From a virus, in the IMG/VR virus record IMGVR_UViG_3300025655_000108, positions 1 through 38,082 of that record: 38,082 nt of DNA. The stretch is one strand, 5' to 3'. The notes under the pieces were generated by a model. It was given only the letters and a program-made list of their open reading frames with translations. It had not been told where the DNA came from and made no database searches. Below, piece after piece: positions 16,117-25,140 of this stretch. The position numbers and the translations under genes were made by a program. Each line of letters opens with the position of its first letter. Position 1 is the stretch's first letter.

Positions 16117-16632
16117 ATGAAAGTTAAAAAAGTAGAGTTTTTAAATGAAGTGTTACCAACGTATGACATCGAAGTTCCTGATGTTCATCATTACGTTGTT
16201 GAGAATTTAATCTCGCATAACAGCTCAGTTGTGTCTAATGCAACTAACGGTGTAGAACCTCCTAGAGGGTTTTTATCTGTTAAAAAATCAAAAAAAGGAC
16301 CACTAAAGCAAATTGTACCTCAATATCAAACACTTAAAAACCATTATACTTTACTGTGGGATATGCCTTCAAATAAAGGATATTTAAATATAATGGCAGT
16401 TATGCAAAAGTTTTTTGATCAATCTATTTCAACTAACTGGAGTTATAATCCAACTCAGTATTCTAACAATGAAATTCCAATGAGCGTGTTAACTGAAGAT
16501 TTACTACAATCATATAAGTATGGATTAAAAACAGTTTATTATTCAAATACATACGATTATAAAACTGACCCAAGTGAAATTGACGATTCTGCTACTGATT
16601 CAGATGAAGAATGTAGCGCATGTAAACTGTAA
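16117..16632 (+). CDS. nrdA: NrdA fragment 4: C-half of split intein 2 plus RNR C-terminus
   Basis: 171 residues. Residues 1-35 are an intein C-half (block F TYDIEVPDVHHYVVEN, block G LISHN). Ser36 (AGC at 16222) is the first extein residue: SSVVSNATNGVEPPRGF matches E. coli SSQISNATNGIEPPRGY. Tyr141-Tyr142 (KTVYYSNT) are the Tyr730/Tyr731 radical-transfer pair, and the C-terminal EECSACKL keeps a redox cysteine pair (Cys166, Cys169) with two rather than four residues between. The fragment starts 2 bases after the previous stop; AAAGGA precedes it. Confidence 0.93.
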   Translation: MKVKKVEFLNEVLPTYDIEVPDVHHYVVENLISHNSSVVSNATNGVEPPRGFLSVKKSKKGPLKQIVPQYQTLKNHYTLLWDMPSNKGYLNIMAVMQKFFDQSISTNWSYNPTQYSNNEIPMSVLTEDLLQSYKYGLKTVYYSNTYDYKTDPSEIDDSATDSDEECSACKL

Positions 16633-16642
16633 GGAATTATAA

Positions 16643-17746
16643 ATGGCTAAAACTATTTTCAATAATAAAAACATAGATTTTACTAAAGAATATATGTTTT
16701 TTGGTGAGGATCAAAATACACAAAGATATGATGTTTTTAGATTTCCCGTATTTGACAAATTAAATCAAACAATGTTAGGATACTTTTGGAGGCCTGAGGA
16801 AGTTAGTCTCCAAAAAGATCGAGCAGATTATGCTGAATTTAGACCTGAACAAAAGCATATTTTCACTAGTAACTTGAAGTATCAAATCTTATTAGATTCT
16901 GTACAAGGTAGAGGTCCATGTACTGCATTTTTACCATTTATCAGTTTACCTGAATTAGAAGGTGCTGTTGTTACTTGGGACTTTTTTGAAACAATTCATT
17001 CTAGATCATATACTCATATTATAAAAAATATTTACCCTGATCCTAGTGAAATTTTTGATACTATTTTAAATGATGAAGAGATTATTAAACGTGCATCAAG
17101 TGTAACTAAAAATTACGATTCATTCATAGATGCTGCTAATAATTTTATCTATAACAAATCTGGAACATTACGGGAAGTTAAGAAAAAACTATTTCTTGCA
17201 ATGATGAATGTTAATATCTTAGAAGGATTAAGATTTTATGTATCATTTGCGTGTTCATTTGCATTTGGTGAATTAAAACTAGTCGAAGGTTCGGCTAAAA
17301 TTATTAGTTTAATTGCAAGAGATGAAGCACAACATTTAGCTATTTCTACACATATAATTAAATTATGGGCTCAGGGAAAAGACGATCCTGAAATGGTTAG
17401 CATTATTAAAGAGTGCGAAGATGAAGTTTATCAAATGTGGGAAACTTGTATTGCTGAAGAAATGGCATGGGCTGATTACTTATTTAAAGATGGTTCGATT
17501 ATAGGTCTAAACAGCACATTGTTACACCAGTACAGTAAATATATTGCAAATCGAAGACTTAAATCTATTGGATATAATCCAATGTTTGATGCACCGATTA
17601 ATAACAACCCGTTACCGTGGACTACACACTGGTTGTCTAGTTCAACTTTACAAAATGCTCCTCAAGAGACAGAAATTGAAAGTTATATAGTAGGCGGTAT
17701 TAAACATGACTTAAATATAAATAATTTTTCAAATTACAAACTATAA
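16643..17746 (+). CDS. nrdB: NrdB, ribonucleotide reductase small subunit
   Basis: 367 residues, full length for class Ia beta. It makes the tyrosyl radical used by NrdA to reduce ribonucleoside diphosphates. Iron ligands and radical site are visible: Asp85 (LLDSVQ), Glu116 and His119 (FETIHSRSY), and Tyr123, corresponding to E. coli Asp84, Glu115, His118 and Tyr122. The later ligand helices (ALMMNVNILEGLRFYVSFACS and ARDEAQHLAISTH) are intact. It starts 10 bases after nrdA fragment 4 with AAGGA upstream, so the pair forms one operon. Unlike nrdA it is not interrupted. Confidence 0.96.
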   Translation: MAKTIFNNKNIDFTKEYMFFGEDQNTQRYDVFRFPVFDKLNQTMLGYFWRPEEVSLQKDRADYAEFRPEQKHIFTSNLKYQILLDSVQGRGPCTAFLPFISLPELEGAVVTWDFFETIHSRSYTHIIKNIYPDPSEIFDTILNDEEIIKRASSVTKNYDSFIDAANNFIYNKSGTLREVKKKLFLAMMNVNILEGLRFYVSFACSFAFGELKLVEGSAKIISLIARDEAQHLAISTHIIKLWAQGKDDPEMVSIIKECEDEVYQMWETCIAEEMAWADYLFKDGSIIGLNSTLLHQYSKYIANRRLKSIGYNPMFDAPINNNPLPWTTHWLSSSTLQNAPQETEIESYIVGGIKHDLNINNFSNYKL

Positions 17747-17750
17747 ATAT
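17742..17750 (+). promoter_or_regulatory. T4-type late promoter box TATAAATAT
   Basis: TATAAATAT overlaps the nrdB stop and lies 22 bases before the glutaredoxin ATG. It matches the T4 late core TATAAATA exactly. Confidence 0.5.
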
Positions 17751-17771
17751 TTTTATACAAGGAAAAACTAG

Positions 17772-17996
17772 ATGCATAATATAATTGTATGGAGTAAAGA
17801 TCAATGCCCGCAATGCGAGCAAGCAGTTTCATTTTTAAATTCTAAAAACTTAGAATTTGAAATTAGAAAAATAGGCAATGGATGGTCTAAAGAGGATTTA
17901 TTAAGTGCTGTTCCAAGTGCAAGATCTGTTCCTCAAATTTTCGTCGATGATATGCACATTGGCGGTCTTAATGAATTATTAAAATTTCAACTTTAA
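17772..17996 (+). CDS. Glutaredoxin
   Basis: 74 residues. Active-site CPQC at Cys12-Cys15, then a SVPQIFVDD cis-proline segment and GGLNELL, the standard glutaredoxin layout. It would reduce the NrdA C-terminal cysteines, and its place at the end of the nrd operon fits that role. Start ATG with AAGGA about 8 bases before. The T4 nrdC gene is the functional analogue. Confidence 0.9.
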   Translation: MHNIIVWSKDQCPQCEQAVSFLNSKNLEFEIRKIGNGWSKEDLLSAVPSARSVPQIFVDDMHIGGLNELLKFQL

Positions 17997-18008
17997 ATAG
18001 AGGTTAGT

Positions 18009-18296
18009 ATGCTGTTAGATGTACCATATAAACAAAACGATATCATTTCATTAAAATTAACTTCCGGTGAAGAAGTTATTGGAAGATTTGAGAATGAAAG
18101 TTCTACTGCTGTTGTAGTAGCAAAAGCAATGTCTCTTTCTATTAATCAACAAGGCGTAGGATTAACTCCCTATATGTTTTCAGTCGATTTAGACAATTCT
18201 TTTAAAATTAACACATCGCATATTATTTCAATTGTCAAAACAACAAAAGAAATTGCATCAGCATATATGCAACAAACTTCAGGACTTACATTATAA
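18009..18296 (+). CDS. Sm-like (LSm/Hfq-fold) protein
   Basis: 95 residues. Residues about 10-40 (DIISLKLTSGEEVIGRFENESST) match the Sm1 motif: a strand, 'G-E-V-G-F' turn and strand. The C-terminal half has FKINTSHIISIVKTTKEIA, like the Sm2 strand. Sm proteins bind RNA as rings; many phages carry short members of unknown target. Neighbours are a glutaredoxin and a PAAR tip protein, giving no clear clue. Confidence 0.55.
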   Translation: MLLDVPYKQNDIISLKLTSGEEVIGRFENESSTAVVVAKAMSLSINQQGVGLTPYMFSVDLDNSFKINTSHIISIVKTTKEIASAYMQQTSGLTL

Positions 18297-18299
18297 ATT

Positions 18300-18590
18300 A
18301 TGACATTACCGGTACATAGAAGAACAGATAATTGTACAGGACACGGATGCTGGCCTCCTAGACCTCCTTCGTCATGGAGTCCAGATGTGTTTGCAAACAA
18401 TTTAAATCAAATTAGATTAACAGATTCTTATGTTGTTCATTGTTGCGGTAATGGGTGTCATTCTGGAGTAGTTGCAGATGGCAGTGAAACTGTATTTGCA
18501 AATAACTTAGAATATGCTCGTCAAAGCGATCCTATCTCATGCGGTAGTCGATGCAACGAGCATAGTCCAGATGTATTTGCAGGAGATTAA
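18300..18590 (+). CDS. PAAR-domain tail spike tip protein
   Basis: 96 residues. Two repeats of the PAAR pattern are visible: SPDVFANNLNQIRLTDS and GSETVFANNLEYARQSDPISCG, ending SPDVFAGD. Conserved cysteines and histidines (CTGHGC, HCCGNGCHSG, SCGSRC) are candidates for the zinc site at the tip. PAAR proteins form the sharp tip on the contractile tail spike (T4 gp5.4 is the model). It follows the Sm-like gene by 3 bases. Confidence 0.85.
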   Translation: MTLPVHRRTDNCTGHGCWPPRPPSSWSPDVFANNLNQIRLTDSYVVHCCGNGCHSGVVADGSETVFANNLEYARQSDPISCGSRCNEHSPDVFAGD

Positions 18591-18592
18591 AA

Positions 18593-20221
18593 ATGGTCGA
18601 TACTAACATCCATGCATCGCCTAATGCAGATCGAACTATGCGAGAAGAATATTTCTTGGAAATTAATGAATCTGCTGATGTAATTCAAGAGTACACAAAC
18701 GGTGATAAATTATTACATAGTGGTACAAATGTTAGAGAATTTCCATATCGTAGCATTATTCGAGGCGACTACGAATCTGAATATGGGGGTTTGATACCGT
18801 GGCTTAGATTGGAGCGATTTAGAACTCATCTATTAGACAATGTATTAAGTTGGAATAATAAAAAATTACCAGAATCTTTGTGGAATTTAGCATTAAATAA
18901 TTATATTAACAATAATGTTGCAATTCTTACACATGAATTACAACGCTGGTATTTTCAATACAATTGGTATCATGTTGAAACTTTACCATCTAGTCACGAC
19001 TTTTTTGATAATTTAAGATTACTGTCTGTGTTTACATACGAATGGCAAGGTTTTAATCAATCAGAGAAACATACAATTACAGTAAATCCAGCAAGTCGAC
19101 TAGAAGAAGAAACAGTATCGCTCAATGGTGAATCTTGGGTATATGTAAAAGATTACAGTTACACTTTTATCGAAGCTGGACTTTATGAATACTTTAAAAT
19201 AGGTGAAGCGGGTGAATTTGCTGGGTACATGCCTGAATATGAAAAATTTGACATAAGTACAGATTTATATGAACAAGTTGAAATCGATGGTGAAATAATC
19301 GATGTATACTACACAACTAAATATTCTCCATCACATTATGATATTGGGTTACTTACTAATTTAATATTTCATTTAAACCAATTACGATCACTAAAATACG
19401 ACTATAGCAATTTAGATGATGTTTTAACAAAGAATTGGTTATATTTAAAAGTATCAAGCCCATGCATAGAACCTATTGGAGAGGATGAAGTTCGAAGCTC
19501 TATGCCTTACTACAACGAAGTTTATATTAAAAATCAATTAGCTGATCAGTATTTGCTGTGTGTTCTTGATACGGACCCGTGTGTGAATCAATATCCTACA
19601 GAATTTATAGGACAAAATAATGTGTTCAGCGATCCTGATTTTCTAGTTAGAGAAAAACTATACGGTCAAAATCCTGCAGGTGGGGTTTTTATTGATGAAT
19701 TTGACGAATGTAGCGAAGATACAATTCAAAAACTTGCAGAAACTGATGACCCATTTGGCAAAGGTGAAACTATGCGACCGTATTCACTAGGCTATCAATT
19801 TTTAGATAAAGTGTTGTTTTATGAAATAGAAACCAGTCCGTACTATCGTAATAATCCTAAAAATCCAAGAATTGTACCAGGTGTAGAATACGTTTTTGAA
19901 AGTGCAAACGGACAACCTAATGAAGGTGTTTTAGAACCGTTTAGTATAGTACCTATGAGATTAAGATTAGAAGCTGTTTATGAGATTCGAGATGGGTCTA
20001 AAGTTCTAATGTTAGACAGCAACGCATTTGATATTGAAGAAAAAATAGATGAAGTTCGTGCATTATTATTTCCTACAATCTTAGATGGTAGGTTATCAGT
20101 GTTTGAAGAAAATCATAGCTCTACTCCAAAAAATGCAAAAACTATCGACTATTTAGTAAATGTCGTAAAAGAATTTACATACGAAGATTTAAATTTCATA
20201 CCACCGACTGAGGGTAATTAA
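18593..20221 (+). CDS. Large presumed virion protein, possibly baseplate
   Basis: 542 residues, starting 2 bases after the PAAR gene. It opens with ASPNADRTMREEYFLEINESADVIQEY and has no membrane segment. Much of it is aromatic and acidic (SEYGGLIPWLRLERFRTHLLDN, ALNNYINNNVAILTHELQRWYFQY). The position beside the spike tip suggests a baseplate or tail role; no family is recognised. Its stop is followed directly by the next ATG. Confidence 0.5.
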   Translation: MVDTNIHASPNADRTMREEYFLEINESADVIQEYTNGDKLLHSGTNVREFPYRSIIRGDYESEYGGLIPWLRLERFRTHLLDNVLSWNNKKLPESLWNLALNNYINNNVAILTHELQRWYFQYNWYHVETLPSSHDFFDNLRLLSVFTYEWQGFNQSEKHTITVNPASRLEEETVSLNGESWVYVKDYSYTFIEAGLYEYFKIGEAGEFAGYMPEYEKFDISTDLYEQVEIDGEIIDVYYTTKYSPSHYDIGLLTNLIFHLNQLRSLKYDYSNLDDVLTKNWLYLKVSSPCIEPIGEDEVRSSMPYYNEVYIKNQLADQYLLCVLDTDPCVNQYPTEFIGQNNVFSDPDFLVREKLYGQNPAGGVFIDEFDECSEDTIQKLAETDDPFGKGETMRPYSLGYQFLDKVLFYEIETSPYYRNNPKNPRIVPGVEYVFESANGQPNEGVLEPFSIVPMRLRLEAVYEIRDGSKVLMLDSNAFDIEEKIDEVRALLFPTILDGRLSVFEENHSSTPKNAKTIDYLVNVVKEFTYEDLNFIPPTEGN

Positions 20222-20515
20222 ATGACAAATGAAGAAAAATTAAATTCACTATTAAACGCAATTAACGAAGTTGAAACATTCAACGACGGCTCAGTAATTA
20301 TTAGATGGAAATCAAATGTAGCACACGAAATTAACGGTGTAAATATTATTAATGCGTCTGGTAGTCAAATTATATCAGGGCATCAAGTTCATATGAATCC
20401 TGTATTGCCAGTTGCATTAAAAACTATTAAATTTCAAGACATTCAAAAGCAATTAGATATTGCAGTTTATAATACAAAAAGACCAAAAACAACTGAAGAT
20501 TGTGGATGTAACTAA
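20222..20515 (+). CDS. Hypothetical small protein
   Basis: 97 residues. It begins with a helix (TNEEKLNSLLNAINEVETF), then a beta segment (GSVIIRWKSNVAHEINGVNIINASG), and ends with a CGCN tail. It abuts the preceding gene and overlaps the next start by one base. Function unknown. Confidence 0.5.
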   Translation: MTNEEKLNSLLNAINEVETFNDGSVIIRWKSNVAHEINGVNIINASGSQIISGHQVHMNPVLPVALKTIKFQDIQKQLDIAVYNTKRPKTTEDCGCN

Positions 20516-21111
20516 TGTTTAACAAAGTATTAGTCGATGTCGACGGTGTATTACTTAACTGGGATGAATATTTCCATGAATGGCTTAATTTAAAAGGATC
20601 TTATAAGATAAAAAACGAGAATGCGTACTATCCTTCAGATCGTTATGAAATTCCAGTAAATACTGCTATTAACTTTGTAAATGAATTTAATAACTCGTCG
20701 TGGATTGGATTTTTACCTGCATTAAGAGATGCTAAACAAGGTATCGATACTCTACGTAGGAATGGATTTATAATTGAATGTATTACTAGTTTTTCAAATG
20801 ATGTGTATTCCGTTGCATTAAGGGAAAAAAATTTAAAAAATGTCTTTGGTTATTACGCATTTAATAGTATAATATGTTTACCATGTAGCTCTAGCAAGTA
20901 TAATTCATTAAGTAGGTATAAAGATACTAATATGTTTTGGATTGAAGATAAATGGGAAAATATTTTTGATGGATTATCGCATAATTTACAACCAATTATT
21001 TTAGATCATAAATATAACAGAGAAATCGAGCATTCTAACGTACATAGATTTAGTACATGGAAAGAAATTACAAATTTTATTTTAACTACTAAACAATACA
21101 ATGACCCCTAG
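20515..21111 (+). CDS. HAD-superfamily phosphatase, 5'-nucleotidase-like
   Basis: 198 residues. The N-terminal DVDGVLLNWD motif carries Asp8 and Asp10, the nucleophile and acid of the HAD fold. Later features are GFLPALRDAKQGIDTLRRNGFIIECITS (HAD motif II region) and NMFWIEDKWENIFDG. It resembles the small 5'(3')-deoxyribonucleotidase class, so it may trim nucleotide pools. It overlaps the following gene by 11 bases. Confidence 0.65.
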   Translation: MFNKVLVDVDGVLLNWDEYFHEWLNLKGSYKIKNENAYYPSDRYEIPVNTAINFVNEFNNSSWIGFLPALRDAKQGIDTLRRNGFIIECITSFSNDVYSVALREKNLKNVFGYYAFNSIICLPCSSSKYNSLSRYKDTNMFWIEDKWENIFDGLSHNLQPIILDHKYNREIEHSNVHRFSTWKEITNFILTTKQYNDP

Positions 21112-21418
21112 ACAAGAAACAATCGCATATTTTGAATCCTTAACACATCGTATTATAGATTATGTAACTGTAAAAGATCAAGCAGTTCGATTTATAAAAA
21201 AACAAAATAGAATCTCCGAATCTAAAGCATCATCTGCTGTTGTTTTAGCATTGCTTTGGTTGGCACAACATAAAAATGAATTGCTAACTGAGCAAGACAT
21301 TATTATGTTTTGCGGTGGTGACTTGTCAAAAGGAAACTTATCTATTGTAAGTTGCTTTGCAGACTTAAATAAGTTATCATTAAAAGAAGTTTTAACTATT
21401 GCTATTTCAAATGAGTAA
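21101..21418 (+). CDS. Hypothetical protein
   Basis: 105 residues, mostly helical: TPRQETIAYFESLTHRIIDYV, then SKASSAVVLALLWLAQHKNELLTEQDIIMFCGGDLSKGN. No known domain. It overlaps the preceding HAD gene by 11 bases and the next small gene by 8 bases, so it is translated in series with both. Confidence 0.5.
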   Translation: MTPRQETIAYFESLTHRIIDYVTVKDQAVRFIKKQNRISESKASSAVVLALLWLAQHKNELLTEQDIIMFCGGDLSKGNLSIVSCFADLNKLSLKEVLTIAISNE

Positions 21419-21557
21419 AAAAATTAAATCTCAACAAAGGCCTAAGGATTACTTTTCTAAGTTTGATCCTCCAATTTCTTGGTGGAAAGAACGAAAGATC
21501 CTCGATAGAAAAGCTCGAATTGACTTAGATTATAAATATAAAAATAAGTTTTATTAA
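21411..21557 (+). CDS. Small basic protein, 48 residues
   Basis: 48 residues, starting at an ATG that overlaps the preceding stop. It is Lys/Arg-rich (MSKKIKSQQRPKDYFSKF, WWKERKILDRKARID) and ends KNKFY. No family recognised. It is shorter than most genes here but lies in frame after the 105-residue protein and ends directly before the tmRNA gene. Confidence 0.5.
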   Translation: MSKKIKSQQRPKDYFSKFDPPISWWKERKILDRKARIDLDYKYKNKFY

Positions 21558-21622
21558 GAATTCGTTGACCTGTTATTAGGGATATTGCGGACGCGGAGTG
21601 CGATTCTCCGCCACCTCCACCA

Positions 21623-21725
21623 TAAGCACTATTAAGTGGTAATCGGGAGATAAGGTATCTTCCAGCATAGCAAATTAAAAACCTAAGACGAGTATCGTAA
21701 TGCGTTAGTTAATGAATAGTGCTTA
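21623..21725 (+). repeat. Inverted repeat closing the tmRNA intervening spacer
   Basis: TAAGCACTATT (21623-21633) and AATAGTGCTTA (21715-21725) are perfect complements. The stem brings the acceptor CCA and the 5-prime G run together, and the spacer would be cut out by RNase processing, as in bacterial permuted tmRNAs. Confidence 0.85.
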
Positions 21726-21871
21726 CGATGGGGGTGACATAGTTTCGACGTGGTATGTTTGGTAATAGTGAGAATCGGTTAATACGGAAAACCGTTGTTA
21801 ATGTATGCTTGAATATTAGTATTCGCGGAATTAACATAAGTCTAATTAGATTAGACAAAGAAGTAATTAAT

Positions 21872-21946
21872 GTAAATGACAATAAAACATTTACCCCTGA
21901 ACTGAAAATTGAAGGATTGTTTTCCGATCTGGAAATGGCTGCTTAA
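21872..21946 (+). other. tmRNA tag-peptide reading frame
   Basis: Read from GTA at 21872 the frame gives 24 residues beginning VNDNKTFT and ending DLEMAA before TAA (21944-21946), with a second stop one codon later. The xNDN start resembles alphaproteobacterial tags (for example AANDNFAEE...). The MAA end fits ClpXP recognition of hydrophobic-Ala-Ala. The resume codon is inferred; GTA rather than the usual GCN is unusual. Confidence 0.65.
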
Positions 21947-21999
21947 TAACCAGCAGGTTCGCGGATTGTAAGTATCCGGTCAACAGAACTACTTATGCC

Positions 22000-22028
22000 G
22001 TTGGGGGAGAAATCCCCCAACTTTTTTT
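22000..22028 (+). terminator. Rho-independent terminator of the tmRNA
   Basis: GTTGGGGGA-GAAA-TCCCCCAAC (22000-22021) then seven T's: a 9-base-pair GC-rich stem with GAAA loop, unusually strong in this AT-rich genome. Confidence 0.9.
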
Positions 22029-22047
22029 CACATATAGGTTATTTTTT

Positions 22048-22464
22048 ATGTACAGTTACAATTGTGTAATAAATAAAATAGTAGACGGTGACACAGTTGA
22101 TATTAACATCGATTTAGGGTTTGGAGTCTGGCTTTATAATGAAAGGGTGCGAATAGTTGGGATTGATGCTCCTGAATCTAGATCTTCTGATTTAGTTGAG
22201 AAACAGTTTGGATTATTATCTACTAAACGGTTAAAAGAAATCTTTAATAATGGTTCTACAGTTGTACTAGTGTCTAATCAATTTAAAGGTAAATTTGGAA
22301 GAATTTTAGGCGACTTTTTAGTAGATGCAGTGTCTGTTGCTGAAACAATGTTATCAGAAGGATATGCTGTTCCGTATGTTGATAGTAAAGAAGAAAGGGA
22401 TGTTTTACATTTACAAAATAGAGCTAAACTGATTAACGAGGGATTAATTGTAATAAATGAATAA
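22048..22464 (+). CDS. Staphylococcal-nuclease-like (SNase) protein
   Basis: 138 residues. The SNase signature is clear: a DGDTVDINID segment, RIVGIDAPES with Arg35, Asp40 and Glu43, and FGRILGDF with Arg85. These correspond to catalytic Arg35, Asp40, Glu43 and Arg87 of the S. aureus enzyme. The mature enzyme cuts DNA and RNA with Ca2+. There is no signal peptide, so it would act in the cell, possibly in host DNA breakdown. It overlaps the next start by 8 bases. Confidence 0.85.
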   Translation: MYSYNCVINKIVDGDTVDINIDLGFGVWLYNERVRIVGIDAPESRSSDLVEKQFGLLSTKRLKEIFNNGSTVVLVSNQFKGKFGRILGDFLVDAVSVAETMLSEGYAVPYVDSKEERDVLHLQNRAKLINEGLIVINE

Positions 22465-22870
22465 AATTAACATTATTTCATACCCTGATAACTTATTTAA
22501 CGAGTCGTTTCAAGTATTATTGTTATACCCTAGTATAGAATTAAAAGAAAATGTACAAGACATTTTACTAAATAAAATTGACAAAAACATAAATATTTAC
22601 TATTATAATAGTTTAGAAAACACAACTGAAGAAATTAACTGGTTATTATCGTCGTTTAACATGTGTGATATAGCTATTATTGATGTAGATAACACATCTG
22701 GATGTGTGCGAGATTTGCTAAGTTTTTTAATTAGTAAATCGAAAACTTTTTGGTTATCAAAAGCAACAAAAAGTATATATAGTATTATAAGTAATAATAA
22801 AATAATTTCATTAGACATACTAACAAGTATCTTAGGAGGTACGATTGAAGAACAAACGAAGTTACAATAA
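22457..22870 (+). CDS. Hypothetical alpha/beta protein
   Basis: 137 residues. Alternating strands and helices (FQVLLLYPSIELKENV, MCDIAIIDVDNTSGCVRDLLSFLISKS, IISLDILTSILGG) suggest a Rossmann-type fold. The stretch CDIAIIDVDNTSGCVRD recalls nucleoside-binding folds, but no catalytic motif is convincing. It overlaps SNase by 8 bases and the bS21 gene by 26 bases. Confidence 0.5.
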   Translation: MNKINIISYPDNLFNESFQVLLLYPSIELKENVQDILLNKIDKNINIYYYNSLENTTEEINWLLSSFNMCDIAIIDVDNTSGCVRDLLSFLISKSKTFWLSKATKSIYSIISNNKIISLDILTSILGGTIEEQTKLQ

Positions 22871-23090
22871 AGTAAAAGGTCTTTCTGTAGAAGTTAGAAA
22901 TAACGACGTAAACTTTGCATTAAGAAAACTTAAAAAACTAGTACAAAAAGACAGACTTTTACAACTGTTACGTGAACGTGAGTTTTACACTAAACCTAGT
23001 GTACAACGTAAAAAGGATAAAGCCGCAGGAAGAGTTCGACATTTGAAAAAGATTGAAAAAGATTCAATTAGATCGAAACGGCTTTTTTAA
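22845..23090 (+). CDS. rpsU: Ribosomal protein bS21
   Basis: 81 residues. The body VEVRNNDVNFALRKLKKLVQKDRLLQLLREREFYTKPSVQRKKDKAAGRVRH matches bacterial bS21 ([31 protein letters not shown].ERKR). I choose the TTG at 22845 because AGGAGG stands at 22834-22839, six bases ahead; no ATG fits. bS21 sits near the 16S anti-Shine-Dalgarno end and aids initiation; phage copies are known in pelagiphages and giant phages. The gene overlaps the unknown gene before it. Confidence 0.92.
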   Translation: MKNKRSYNKVKGLSVEVRNNDVNFALRKLKKLVQKDRLLQLLREREFYTKPSVQRKKDKAAGRVRHLKKIEKDSIRSKRLF

Positions 23091-23135
23091 CCACGCATTG
23101 TGCGTATTGTAGAGTGCCAATAATGGGCTCATTTT

Positions 23136-23160
23136 TATCTTGCTTAATAAAGGAGAAATT
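23136..23160 (+). promoter_or_regulatory. Leader motif shared by groES and hsp20
   Basis: TATCTTGCTTAATA followed by AAGGAGAAATT lies directly before the groES start and includes its ribosome site. The same 14 bases, then nearly the same ribosome site, precede hsp20 at 25229-25254. Confidence 0.5.
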
Positions 23161-23162
23161 TT

Positions 23163-23447
23163 ATGATGAAACCAATTCGTGACAAAATTCTTGTCAAACC
23201 TTGTGAAACTGAAACAAAAACATCTGGTGGTTTATTTATTCCAGACAACGCTAAAGAAAAACCAATCAAAGGGGAAGTATGTGAAGTAGGCAGTGGTCGA
23301 GTTACTGCCGATGGACAAATTGTTCCTCTCGAAGTATCGATTGGATATACTGTTATCTTTAATAAAGGGGCAGGTATTAAAGTATCCGAAGATGGGGTTG
23401 ATTATCTAATTTTAGATGAATCACAAATTTTAGCAGTTGTACAGTAA
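23163..23447 (+). CDS. groS: GroES co-chaperonin
   Basis: 94 residues from the first of two ATGs (the second is one codon on). PIRDKILVKPCETETKTSGGLFIPDNA ... KGEVCEVGSG is standard GroES, with a mobile loop carrying the hydrophobic LFI that docks GroEL. The conserved dome and the C-terminal YLILDESQILAVV are present. AGGAGA precedes the start. groEL follows after 19 bases, so a complete chaperonin pair is encoded here; T4 itself encodes only gp31 and uses host GroEL. Confidence 0.95.
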   Translation: MMKPIRDKILVKPCETETKTSGGLFIPDNAKEKPIKGEVCEVGSGRVTADGQIVPLEVSIGYTVIFNKGAGIKVSEDGVDYLILDESQILAVVQ

Positions 23448-23454
23448 CAAATAG

Positions 23455-25095
<1,641 letters not shown>

Positions 25096-25097
25096 AT

Positions 25098-25106
25098 GAT
25101 AAATAA
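25098..25106 (+). promoter_or_regulatory. Late-promoter-like box GATAAATAA
   Basis: GATAAATAA lies 3 bases after the groEL stop and is followed by the terminator at 25141-25200, so it may be a chance match. Confidence 0.25.
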
Positions 25107-25140
25107 AAATAAGCAGTAATGCTTAATATGTAATAGCTTT

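Larger units (their letters stand above)
21560..21999 (+). ncRNA. ssrA: Circularly permuted two-piece tmRNA (transfer-messenger RNA)
   Basis: The gene runs 3-prime half first. Acceptor strand CACCTCC-ACCA ends at 21622 and would pair with GGGGGTG at 21730-21736 (7 base pairs), including a G-U at the third pair, the alanine identity mark of tmRNA. A T-arm, CGGAG-TGCGATT-CTCCG, precedes the acceptor strand. The 5-prime half continues GACATAGTTTCGACG, as in tmRNAs. Pairing across halves is visible: CTGTTATTA (21570-21578) with TGGTAATAG (21760-21768), and GTTGACC (21564-21570) with GGTCAAC (21978-21984). The spacer between halves is closed by an 11-base inverted repeat. Permuted tmRNA is known in alphaproteobacteria and some cyanobacteria. 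Confidence 0.93.

Noticed and set aside
21755-21946. A 63-residue reading frame ending in GLFSDLEMAA
   Set aside because: It lies within the tmRNA gene; only its end is the tag frame, so it is not a protein gene.
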